A stretch of DNA of 6,310 bases from positions 1-6,310 of the forward strand of contig JAFMIX010000128.1 of the NCBI GenBank assembly GCA_017853785.1. Reading direction: 5' to 3'. This document shows, in pieces, positions 1 through 6,310 of this stretch (positions are counted from its first letter, which is position 1; every line of letters starts with the position of its first letter). Below the pieces are notes generated by a model. That model saw only the letters and a list, made by a program, of their open reading frames with translations, did no database searches and had not been told where the DNA came from. The DNA comes from Verrucomicrobiales bacterium. GTDB taxonomy: Bacteria > Verrucomicrobiota > Verrucomicrobiia > Limisphaerales > JAFMIX01. Made by a program: the position numbers and the translations under genes.

Positions 1-832
<832 letters not shown>

Positions 833-833
<1 letters not shown>

Positions 834-887
834 ACCGCGCGCCCGACGGCGACGGCTTCAGGGCACCAACTGGTATGCCGCGCGGTT
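833..887. repeat. Inverted repeat between convergent ychF and trmB ends
   Basis: AACCGCGCG at 833-841 is exactly complementary to CGCGCGGTT at 879-887, giving a 9-bp stem with a 37-base loop that spans both stop codons (ychF 831-833, trmB 858-860). It lies where a bidirectional terminator would be expected. However, there is no T-run on either side and the loop is long, so termination is only a guess; GC-rich DNA also gives such matches by chance. Confidence 0.25.
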
Positions 888-1457
888 GGTGGCGATGCCC
901 TGCGCGTTGAAGCCCCGCTCGAAATCCGTGGTCACCGCGCTCAACTCCGCCGGCGTTTCCACCGCGCGAAAATGCGCGCTCACCGCAAACACCGCCGTCA
1001 TCTGCGCGAAATAATCCGCGTCATCCGTCCGCAGATACACCGCGCCGCCCGGCGCGAGCGCCTGCCGCGCCAATTCGGGAAACCGCTCGTTGATGAGCCG
1101 GTGGCGGCGATGCTTCCGTTTCGGCCACGGGTCGGGAAAATAGACGTGGATCGCCGCCGCCGTGTGCGCAGGCAGCAGGTATTCCAGAAAGTAAGTGGAC
1201 TCGATGCGCACGCCGCGCAGGTTCGTCAGCCCGGCGCGGCGACCCTTGCGGTCGGTCTTGCGGATGCGGCCCAACAGGCGTTCCACCCCGATGAAATTGT
1301 GCTCGGGATGCAGCTTCGCGTAAGCCACGAGGAACGAGCCGTCGCCGCTGCCGAGCTCGATTTCGAGCGGCTGGTGTTGCGGGAAAAGCTGCGCCGGTTC
1401 GAGCCGCTCCAGAATGGAACGCAGTTCGACCAGCAGGCTGGCGGCGGGGGCGTCCAT
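858..1457 (-). CDS. trmB: tRNA (guanine-N7-)-methyltransferase TrmB
   Basis: 199 residues, slightly short for the family (about 210-240) because the N-terminus before the Rossmann fold is only about 30 residues. It transfers methyl from S-adenosylmethionine to N7 of G46 in the tRNA variable loop, in the cytosol. Visible motifs: SAM-binding ELGSGDG (34-40), GVE with the acidic SAM ribose contact (57-59), the TrmB hallmark FPDPWPK followed by a basic stretch (107-120), RTDDADY (143-149), and the C-terminal TTDFERGF (176-183) that contacts the substrate guanine region. One oddity is that the usual 'DA' SAM-adenine motif reads RIESTYF (84-90) here. The ATG at 1455-1457 shares one base with the aroB stop (TGATG), so it is the second gene of an aroB-trmB unit and is probably translated by reinitiation. 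Identification is firm. Confidence 0.95.
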   Translation of the reverse strand: MDAPAASLLVELRSILERLEPAQLFPQHQPLEIELGSGDGSFLVAYAKLHPEHNFIGVERLLGRIRKTDRKGRRAGLTNLRGVRIESTYFLEYLLPAHTAAAIHVYFPDPWPKRKHRRHRLINERFPELARQALAPGGAVYLRTDDADYFAQMTAVFAVSAHFRAVETPAELSAVTTDFERGFNAQGIATNRAAYQLVP

Positions 1458-2548
1458 CAGCGGGAAACCTTGTCCAGCGCGGCGTTGACGGCGGCTTCCG
1501 CCACGCGCTGGCCCCAGACGACGCGGCCGATTTTCCTGGCGAGCACGAATTTGATCTCGCCGCCGCTCACCTTTTTGTCGAGGCGCATCGCGGCGAAAAT
1601 TTTTTTCCGCGCGGCCGGGTTCAGCTTCATCGTCACCGGCAGGCCGGCGGCGCGGAACAGGTTTTCGATTCGCGCCACGTCCCGTTGCGGCAGGCCGGAC
1701 TGCGCGGCGGAAAGTTCTGCGGCCGCGACCTGGCCGATGCTGATGGCTTCGCCGTGCAGATATTTGCCGTAGCCGGAAATGTTCTCAATCGCGTGGCCGA
1801 TGGTGTGGCCGAAGTTCAGGATGGCGCGCAGGCCGCTCTCGGTTTCGTCCTGGCCAACGACTTCCGCCTTGATGGCGCAGCAGCGGGCGACGACTTCGGC
1901 GAGCGGCTGGGTCTGGCGGCGCCGCCGGCGCGGCAGGTCGCGTTCGAGGCGCGCGAACAGTTTTGCGTCGTAGATGATGCCGTATTTGATGACCTCGGCG
2001 AGGCCGGCGCGGAACTCGCGCTCCGGCAAGGTCGCCAGCGTGGTGAGGTCGGCCAGCACAAGGCGCGGTTGGTAGAACGCCCCGACGAGATTTTTTCCCG
2101 CCTTGAGGTTCACGCCCACCTTGCCGCCGACGGAACTATCCACCTGCGCCAACAATGTGGTGGGGACTTGCACGAAATCGATGCCGCGCAGATAGGTCGC
2201 GGCGACAAAGCCCGCGAGGTCGCCCACCACCCCGCCGCCGAGTGCGACGATGAAGGACTTGCGCTCCAGCCGGTGCGCGGCGAGCCGGTCATAGCAGGTC
2301 TGGACGTTCTTGAGGCTTTTGGCGGTTTCGCCGGCGGGTACGGTGATGAGCACGGGCGCGAACCCGGCGCGGGTGAGCGAGCGGAGCGCGGTCTTGGCGC
2401 AGCGTTTGCCGACGTTGGTGTCGGTGATGACGGCGCAGCGCGTTCCGAGTTTGAGGCGGGCGCATTCCCGGCCCAACGTGGCCAGCAATCCCGGGCCGAT
2501 GTGGATGGGATAGCTCCGGTCACCCAAGGAAACGTTCACAACGCGCAT
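1457..2548 (-). CDS. aroB: 3-dehydroquinate synthase AroB
   Basis: 363 residues, the full family length. It converts 3-deoxy-D-arabino-heptulosonate 7-phosphate to 3-dehydroquinate, the second step of the shikimate pathway, using NAD+ and a divalent metal (Zn2+ or Co2+) in the cytosol. Visible motifs: NAD-binding GGGVVGD (104-110), PTTLLAQVDSSVGGK (129-143), the AEVIKYG helix (184-190) with metal ligand Glu185 and Lys188, NFGHTIGHAIE (245-255) with metal ligand His248, HGEAISIG (265-272) with metal ligand His265, and DKK (324-326). All key residues are present, so it should be active. A run of five arginines (207-211) sits in a surface loop after the catalytic helix. The ATG at 2548 gives the expected N-terminus (VxLGDRSYPIxIG). 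No Shine-Dalgarno site precedes it; see the promoter entry. It is the first gene of the aroB-trmB pair and is divergent from the CNNM block. Confidence 0.97.
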   Translation of the reverse strand: MRVVNVSLGDRSYPIHIGPGLLATLGRECARLKLGTRCAVITDTNVGKRCAKTALRSLTRAGFAPVLITVPAGETAKSLKNVQTCYDRLAAHRLERKSFIVALGGGVVGDLAGFVAATYLRGIDFVQVPTTLLAQVDSSVGGKVGVNLKAGKNLVGAFYQPRLVLADLTTLATLPEREFRAGLAEVIKYGIIYDAKLFARLERDLPRRRRRQTQPLAEVVARCCAIKAEVVGQDETESGLRAILNFGHTIGHAIENISGYGKYLHGEAISIGQVAAAELSAAQSGLPQRDVARIENLFRAAGLPVTMKLNPAARKKIFAAMRLDKKVSGGEIKFVLARKIGRVVWGQRVAEAAVNAALDKVSR

Positions 2549-2658
2549 GAAGGCAAGGATACGTTTTGGCAGGCGGGTGTCAAAGAATTGAGCGGTGGAT
2601 TGACCGGCCGCGCTTTTTTCATTTTTCCCCGGGCCGTTTGCCTTTAACGTCAGGGGGC
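2549..2658. other. Divergent intergenic spacer between aroB and the CNNM block
   Basis: 110 bases with no credible gene. It carries the aroB promoter at its left end. For the plus-strand operon I see TTGACC at 2600-2605 but no good -10 at the right spacing, so no plus promoter is called. A short stem (GCGG 2592-2595 with CCGC 2608-2611) followed by six T at 2614-2619 resembles a weak plus-strand terminator or attenuator, but the stem is only four to five pairs. A second T-run lies at 2622-2626. Confidence 0.5.
2556..2583 (-). promoter_or_regulatory. Candidate sigma70 promoter for aroB-trmB
   Basis: On the minus strand, a perfect -35 hexamer TTGACA (complement of 2578-2583) is followed by a 16-base spacer and TATCCT (complement of 2556-2561, 4 of 6 to consensus). 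Seven bases separate the -10 from the aroB ATG, so transcription would begin at or within a base or two of the start codon, giving a leaderless or near-leaderless mRNA. The absence of any GGAG-like site in front of aroB fits this. The call is from pattern only. Confidence 0.5.
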
Positions 2659-3891
2659 ATGGAGTTGACGCCGTTCATGGCCGCAGCGGGGATCTTGTTT
2701 TTCGCCGGGGCGAGTTTCTTTTTCTCGCTGGCGGAAACGGCGCTCTTTTCCCTGAGCAAATGGCAGGCGCGGCAACTGGCGGAACGCGTCCCCGGGCTCG
2801 GCGGCGTGGTCACCCGGCTGCTCGCGACGCCGCAGGACGCGCTGGCGACCATCGCGCTCGGCAACACTTTCGCCGGTGCGGCCATGCTCATCATCGCGCT
2901 GTGGATGGCCTTCCACGATTTCTGGCCGTTGCTGCCTACGGCGGCGGGTTTGCTCATCTTGACGCTGCTCGGCGGCGAAGTTTTACCCAAGGCGCTGGCG
3001 GTGCGCGCGCCGGAATTATGGGTGCTGCGCGTGGCGCGGGCCATGTTGGTTTTGCAATGGCTCTCCGCGCCGCTGCGCCGCATCGCCCAAGCGATCAACA
3101 CGCTCATCCTCCGCCGGGTGGGCAAAAATCCCACCAAAGCCCCCGCCGCGTTCGCCGACGCGGAATACCGCGAGCTCCTCGAAATCGCCTTCCAGCACGG
3201 CGCGCTGGCACAGGCGGAGAAGGAAATCATCCTCCAGATCATCAGCCTCGACCGCCGTGCGGTGCGTGAAGTGATGCGGCCGCGCTCGCAGATGGCGGCC
3301 ATCCCCGACGACTTGACCGTGCCGGAAATGATCGCCGCGGCCCGCCAGCACCAGCATCGCCGCCTGCCGATGTTCGACGGGACGCCGGACACGATTGTCG
3401 GCGTGCTGAACACCCGCACCCTGTTGCTCGACCCGAACGCGGACCTCGCGGATGTGATCGAGTTTCCTTCGTTTGTGCCGGAGAGCATGAATCTGTTGCA
3501 GCTGCTGAAAAGTTTCCAGCGGCAAAAGCGCGGCCTCGCCATCGTGCTGGACGAATTCGGCGGCACGGCGGGCCTGGTGACGATGGAAGATATTTTGGCG
3601 GAGTTGATGGGCAAGGTGCACAGCGCCACCGCGGCGGAAGGTTTTGTGATGGCTGCGCTGGCGCCGGGCAAGTGGCGCGTGAACGGGGCGATGCGCCTGG
3701 AAGATTTTCGCCGCGAACACCCGCCGCTCGGCGACGTGCCGGAGATCGAAACCATGGGCGGCTTGCTCACGAGCCTGCTGGATGTCGTGCCCGCCATCGG
3801 CGAGAGCGTCGCATTTCGCGGCCTGAAACTCACGGCGCATGTCGCGGACGAACGGCGCGTGCGCGAGCTGATCGTGGAGGTGGTGAAATGA
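2659..3891 (+). CDS. CNNM/CorC family membrane protein 1 (DUF21, CBS pair, CorC_HlyC)
   Basis: 410 residues from the ATG at 2659. The frame is open back to a TTG at 2566, but those 31 codons lie in the divergent promoter region and do not resemble the family. The ATG has a purine run (AGGGGG) only one base before it, so the start is probable, not certain; ATG 2677 is an alternative. Order: hydrophobic TM1 (about 5-32) with SLAETAL (23-29), TM2 with ALGNT (66-70), TM3 ending in GGEVLPK (105-111), a juxtamembrane helix, then an acidic helical linker, CBS1 opened by REVMRPR (203-209), CBS2 ending DEFGGTAGLVTMEDIL (298-313), and a CorC_HlyC domain (about 325-410). This is the layout of Mg2+/Co2+ efflux proteins (CorB/CorC, CNNM): an inner-membrane transporter gated by nucleotide binding to the CBS pair. 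Some relatives are labelled hemolysins, a historical name. The substrate cannot be told from sequence. It overlaps the next gene by four bases (ATGA). Confidence 0.92.
   Translation: MELTPFMAAAGILFFAGASFFFSLAETALFSLSKWQARQLAERVPGLGGVVTRLLATPQDALATIALGNTFAGAAMLIIALWMAFHDFWPLLPTAAGLLILTLLGGEVLPKALAVRAPELWVLRVARAMLVLQWLSAPLRRIAQAINTLILRRVGKNPTKAPAAFADAEYRELLEIAFQHGALAQAEKEIILQIISLDRRAVREVMRPRSQMAAIPDDLTVPEMIAAARQHQHRRLPMFDGTPDTIVGVLNTRTLLLDPNADLADVIEFPSFVPESMNLLQLLKSFQRQKRGLAIVLDEFGGTAGLVTMEDILAELMGKVHSATAAEGFVMAALAPGKWRVNGAMRLEDFRREHPPLGDVPEIETMGGLLTSLLDVVPAIGESVAFRGLKLTAHVADERRVRELIVEVVK
3876..3880 (+). promoter_or_regulatory. Ribosome binding site deciding the start of the second CNNM gene
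   Basis: GGAGG, seven bases before the ATG at 3888, inside the end of the preceding gene. It settles the start at 3888 in preference to an in-frame upstream extension (open back to 3672) that would give 72 arginine-rich residues overlapping the CorC_HlyC domain of the first gene. Confidence 0.75.
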
Positions 3892-4880
3892 GCGAGACGA
3901 CCTTTCTCATCGTGCTGGTCTTTGTCGCGATCGTGGCGGTGTCGTTCCTGCTTTCAGGCATGGAGGCGGGCGTGCTGGCGTTGAGCCGGTTACGGATTCG
4001 CCGCCAGATGCGCGCCGGCAGGGCTTCGGCCCGCGTGCTGCACGGTTTTCTGGAAAACCCGGAGAACTTCCTCTGGACGATTCTCGTCGGGAATACCATC
4101 GCCAACTTCGTCATCCTCGGCCTCGCCTTCACGTGGCTGCACAACCTGCTCGGCGAACGCCCCGGCTGGTTCATCGCGGCGCTGGTGGCGCTGGCATTCC
4201 TGTTCTATACGTTCTGCGATCTGCTGCCGAAGCTGTGGTTTCAACTGCACCCGAACCGCCTCTGCCTGCTGCTGGCGCGGCCGTTCCAATTGATCCATGT
4301 GGGGCTGCGCCCGCTGGTGGCCATCGTGGAATGGCTTTCCGCCCTCACCCTGCGCTGGACCGGCGGCAAAACTTTCACCGGCCACCTCTTCGGCAACCGT
4401 GACGAATTGAAATTCGTCATGCAGGAGTCCGCGAAGAATTTCACCACCGAGGAACAGGCGATGATCAGCCGGGTGCTCGACCTGCAATCCCTCACCGTCC
4501 GCCAGATCGCCCTGCCGTTGGCGCACGCGGCGACCGTGACGCTCGCCACGCCGATGGGCGAGGCGTTCGCGCTTTGCCGGGACCGGCAACTCTCGCGCCT
4601 GCCCGTGTGGGAAACCAAGGCCGGCACGCCGCGCATCTCCGGCATCCTCGATCTGGAGCCGCTCATCTATCGCGCCGATGTGGATGCCGCCAAGCCTGCC
4701 GGCGATTTCGTGAAGCCCGCACTCTACCTCGACGAGGACCTGCGGCTGGAAATCGCGCTCCAGCGGATGCGGCGCAGCGGCGAGCGGCTCGCCATCGTCC
4801 TTGGTCGCGACCGCCGCGAATCGGGTATCGTGAGTCTGGAGGATGTGCTCAAAGTGGTGTTCGGCGAGGTGAAACTGTAA
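3888..4880 (+). CDS. CNNM/CorC family membrane protein 2, short divergent form without CorC_HlyC domain
   Basis: 330 residues. The membrane half aligns well with protein 1: SGMEAGV (23-29) in place of SxxETAL, LVGNT (66-70) in TM2, and TM3 ending CDLLPK (110-115), where the family has GE(V/M)xPK, so Gly-Glu has become Cys-Asp. A juxtamembrane helix and an acidic linker (EEQAMISRVLDL, 188-199) follow. CBS1 lacks the family MxPR signature: the stretch reads IALPLAHA (207-214). CBS2 ends RESGIVSLEDVLKVVFGEV (310-328), keeping Ser-x-Glu-Asp but with charged residues where DE(F/Y)GGT normally lies. The protein stops two residues later, so the CorC_HlyC domain is absent. There is no sign of frameshift: the next gene starts immediately and the codon style is unchanged. 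It is likely an inner-membrane protein of the same family, perhaps a partner or regulatory subunit for its neighbours, though that role is inferred. Confidence 0.88.
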   Translation: MSETTFLIVLVFVAIVAVSFLLSGMEAGVLALSRLRIRRQMRAGRASARVLHGFLENPENFLWTILVGNTIANFVILGLAFTWLHNLLGERPGWFIAALVALAFLFYTFCDLLPKLWFQLHPNRLCLLLARPFQLIHVGLRPLVAIVEWLSALTLRWTGGKTFTGHLFGNRDELKFVMQESAKNFTTEEQAMISRVLDLQSLTVRQIALPLAHAATVTLATPMGEAFALCRDRQLSRLPVWETKAGTPRISGILDLEPLIYRADVDAAKPAGDFVKPALYLDEDLRLEIALQRMRRSGERLAIVLGRDRRESGIVSLEDVLKVVFGEVKL

Positions 4881-6197
4881 ATGGACTGGGACGCGATCAT
4901 TTTGATTCTGCTGAAAATCGTGGCCGTCATCGGCCTCGTGCTGTTGAACGGTTTTTTTGTGGCGACGGAATTCGCGCTGGTAAAGGTGCGGGCCACGCAG
5001 CTGGCGCCGGATGCGAGCAAGGGGCACAGGCGCGCGAAGATGGCGCTCCATCTGGCGCACCATCTCGATGCGTATCTCAGCGCGTGCCAGTTGGGCATCA
5101 CGCTGGCGAGTCTGGGGCTGGGCTGGATCGGCGAGCCGGTGTTTGCCGACCTGTTGCAGCCCTTCTACAACCTCTTCGGGGTCGAAAGCGAAAAGCTGCG
5201 GCACTCGATCTCGTTCGGCGTCGGCTTCAGTGTCATCACCTTCCTGCACATCGTCGTGGGCGAGATGGCCCCCAAATCCATCGCCATCCGGCTGGCCATG
5301 CCCACGGCCTTGTGGATCGCGCATCCGATGCATTGGTTCTACGTGGCGATGTATCCGTTCATCTGGGTGCTGAACCAGAGCGCGCTGGTTCTGCTGCGCT
5401 GGGCAGGCTTGGACCCGGCTCACGAGCATGAAGGCATCCATTCCGAGGACGAACTGCGGCTCGTGCTCGCGTCGTCCCAGAAGCACATGGGGGCCTCGAA
5501 CTACAGCCGCACCCTGGTGCAGAACGCGCTGGAATTGCGCCACCGCGTCGCCCGCGAAGTCATGCGACCGCGGCAGGAGATCGTCGCGCTCACCACGGAG
5601 GCGCCCCTTGCCGACTGTCTCGCGCTCGCCGAGAAGACTCGTTATTCGCGCTTCCCGCTCTGTGAGGGCGGCGACTTGGACAAGACCCTTGGCGTCGTCC
5701 ACATCAAGGATTTGTTCGCCGCGCGTGACACCGCAAAACTAGGCGCCGACTTGTTGCCGGTGACCCGCAAATTGATTTACGTTCCCGAAACCGCGCGGCT
5801 GGAGCGGGTCTTGCAACTGCTGCTCGACCGCAAATTACATCTGGCCGTGGTCGTGGATGAATACGGCGGCACGACCGGGCTGCTCACGCTGGAGAATGTG
5901 ATGGAGGAGCTCGTCGGCCAGATTCAGGACGAGTTTGACCAGGAAAAACCGCTGCTGGTGCGCCGGGGCGAGAACGTCTGGGAGTTGGATGGCGCGCTGC
6001 CGTTGCACGACCTCGCGGAACTCGTCGGCGAACCGCTGGCCGCCGAGGGGGTGACGACCGTCAGCGGCTGGGTCACGCACCGGCTCGGCGGTTTTCCCCG
6101 CCCTGGCGACAAGTTGGCCGCCGGTCAGCACGAGTTGATCGTCGAGGAAGCCGACGGCCGCCGCGTTTCCCGGCTCAAGCTCACGAACCTGGTGTAG
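4881..6197 (+). CDS. CNNM/CorC family membrane protein 3 (DUF21, CBS pair, CorC_HlyC; YtfL/PaeA-like branch)
   Basis: 438 residues. The ATG follows the previous TAA with no gap; GAGGT at 4866-4870 lies ten bases before it. TM1 (about 5-35) carries NGFFVATEFALV (23-34). The segment ACQLGITLASLGLGWIGEP (68-86) marks the longer branch that includes YtfL/PaeA and many proteins annotated as hemolysin or TlyC; TM3 ends VVGEMAPK (125-132). After the fourth hydrophobic segment (about 140-172) come an acidic linker with HSEDELR, CBS1 opened by REVMRPR (225-231) with GVVHIKDL (271-278), CBS2 ending DEYGGTTGLLTLENVMEELVG (326-346), and a CorC_HlyC domain (about 355-438). Note Asn339 where most relatives have Asp in T-x-E-D. 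Known members of this branch export Mg2+/Co2+ or polyamines; which applies here is not visible. It is the last gene of the three-gene block. Confidence 0.93.
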   Translation: MDWDAIILILLKIVAVIGLVLLNGFFVATEFALVKVRATQLAPDASKGHRRAKMALHLAHHLDAYLSACQLGITLASLGLGWIGEPVFADLLQPFYNLFGVESEKLRHSISFGVGFSVITFLHIVVGEMAPKSIAIRLAMPTALWIAHPMHWFYVAMYPFIWVLNQSALVLLRWAGLDPAHEHEGIHSEDELRLVLASSQKHMGASNYSRTLVQNALELRHRVAREVMRPRQEIVALTTEAPLADCLALAEKTRYSRFPLCEGGDLDKTLGVVHIKDLFAARDTAKLGADLLPVTRKLIYVPETARLERVLQLLLDRKLHLAVVVDEYGGTTGLLTLENVMEELVGQIQDEFDQEKPLLVRRGENVWELDGALPLHDLAELVGEPLAAEGVTTVSGWVTHRLGGFPRPGDKLAAGQHELIVEEADGRRVSRLKLTNLV

Positions 6198-6208
6198 CAT
6201 TGATGCCC

Positions 6209-6249
6209 TGCGGTCTTGCCGCAACGCGGTGAAATCCATTGAACCGCGT
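6209..6249 (+). terminator. Two adjacent hairpins after the CNNM block, possible terminator
   Basis: TGCGG (6209-6213) pairs with CCGCA (6219-6223) over a 5-base loop, and immediately next ACGCGGT (6224-6230) pairs with ACCGCGT (6243-6249) over a 12-base loop. They lie 12 bases after the last stop codon. No T-run follows the second stem directly, so intrinsic termination would be weak. The second stem also overlaps the candidate -35 at 6239-6244. Confidence 0.25.
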
Positions 6250-6267
6250 GGCGCTGCGAATTACTTT
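6239..6267 (+). promoter_or_regulatory. Candidate promoter for the gene entering at 6274
   Basis: TTGAAC (6239-6244), a 17-base spacer, and TACTTT (6262-6267). The -10 ends six bases before the ATG at 6274, so as with aroB the transcript would be nearly leaderless. Both hexamers are imperfect. Confidence 0.3.
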
Positions 6268-6273
6268 TGACCC

Positions 6274-6310
6274 ATGCATCACTCCCCCGGATCTCTCAAA
6301 CTTGTCGCCG
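6274..6310 (+). CDS. Possible start of a further gene, 3' part outside window
   Basis: An ATG at 6274 opens a frame that stays open to the window end (12 codons, beginning MHHSPGSLKLVA). No Shine-Dalgarno site precedes it; a candidate promoter ends six bases upstream. Twelve codons are too few to recognise a family or to be sure it is coding. Confidence 0.3.
   Translation, partial: MHHSPGSLKLVA

Noticed and set aside
972..1772. 266-codon plus-strand frame, and a further 320-codon frame at 1685-2647, opposite trmB and aroB
   Set aside because: Arg- or Ala/Gly-rich low-complexity translations, while the minus strand encodes complete TrmB and AroB with all catalytic motifs.
2592..2619. Stem (GCGG/CCGC) followed by six T before the CNNM block, possibly an attenuator or Mg2+-sensing leader
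   Set aside because: The stem is only four to five pairs and the whole spacer is 110 bases, too short for known Mg2+ riboswitches; no alternative pairing partner was found by eye.
2619..3833. 404-codon open frame on the minus strand antisense to the first CNNM gene
   Set aside because: Ser/Arg/Ala-rich with no recognisable motif; a shadow of the real plus-strand gene.
3672..3887. In-frame upstream extension of the middle CNNM gene
   Set aside because: It would add 72 Arg-rich residues overlapping the CorC_HlyC domain of the previous gene; the ATG at 3888 has a GGAGG site seven bases upstream and begins directly with a membrane segment.
3990..5702. 570-codon open frame on the minus strand antisense to CNNM genes 2 and 3
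   Set aside because: Its translation is rich in His, Gln, Arg and Glu without any family motif. Long antisense frames are expected opposite GC-rich genes, and both plus-strand genes have clear domain signatures.
2659..6197. Annotating the three tandem genes as hemolysins
   Set aside because: The label comes from early TlyC/HlyC naming; the domain layout is that of CNNM/CorC ion transporters and nothing here indicates a toxin.

Overview
The window is gene-dense, GC-rich chromosomal DNA from a free-living type of bacterium. It holds three housekeeping genes and then a tandem block of membrane ion-transport paralogs. I saw no mobile element, tRNA, rRNA, CRISPR array or phage gene. The protein style (YchF, TrmB and AroB variants, high GC, weak Shine-Dalgarno sites, tandem DUF21/CBS genes) suggests a member of the PVC/Verrucomicrobiota group. 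That assignment is an impression from sequence style and was not tested by a search.

Layout. Bases 1-833 (+) are the 3' three quarters of ychF, a ribosome-associated P-loop ATPase; its P-loop lies upstream of the window. A 24-base gap separates it from a convergent pair on the minus strand: trmB (tRNA m7G46 methyltransferase, 858-1457) and, upstream of it, aroB (3-dehydroquinate synthase, 1457-2548). The two share one base in a TGATG stop/start junction, so they form a translationally coupled pair. A 110-base divergent spacer (2549-2658) carries a good sigma70-like promoter for aroB-trmB, placed so that the aroB mRNA would be nearly leaderless.

From 2659 to 6197 (+) lie three consecutive genes of the CNNM/CorC (DUF21 + CBS pair) family, with a 4-base overlap at the first junction and no gap at the second. 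The first and third have the full architecture: DUF21 membrane domain, CBS pair, C-terminal CorC_HlyC domain. The middle one stops right after the CBS pair and has altered family motifs. The three belong to visibly different branches, so this is not a recent triplication. Tight coupling of three divergent paralogs, one of them degenerate, raises the possibility of a heteromeric Mg2+ (or other cation/polyamine) exporter. This is the most interesting point in the window.

Bases 6198-6310 hold two short hairpins, a candidate promoter and possibly the first 12 codons of another gene at 6274, again with a near-leaderless arrangement.
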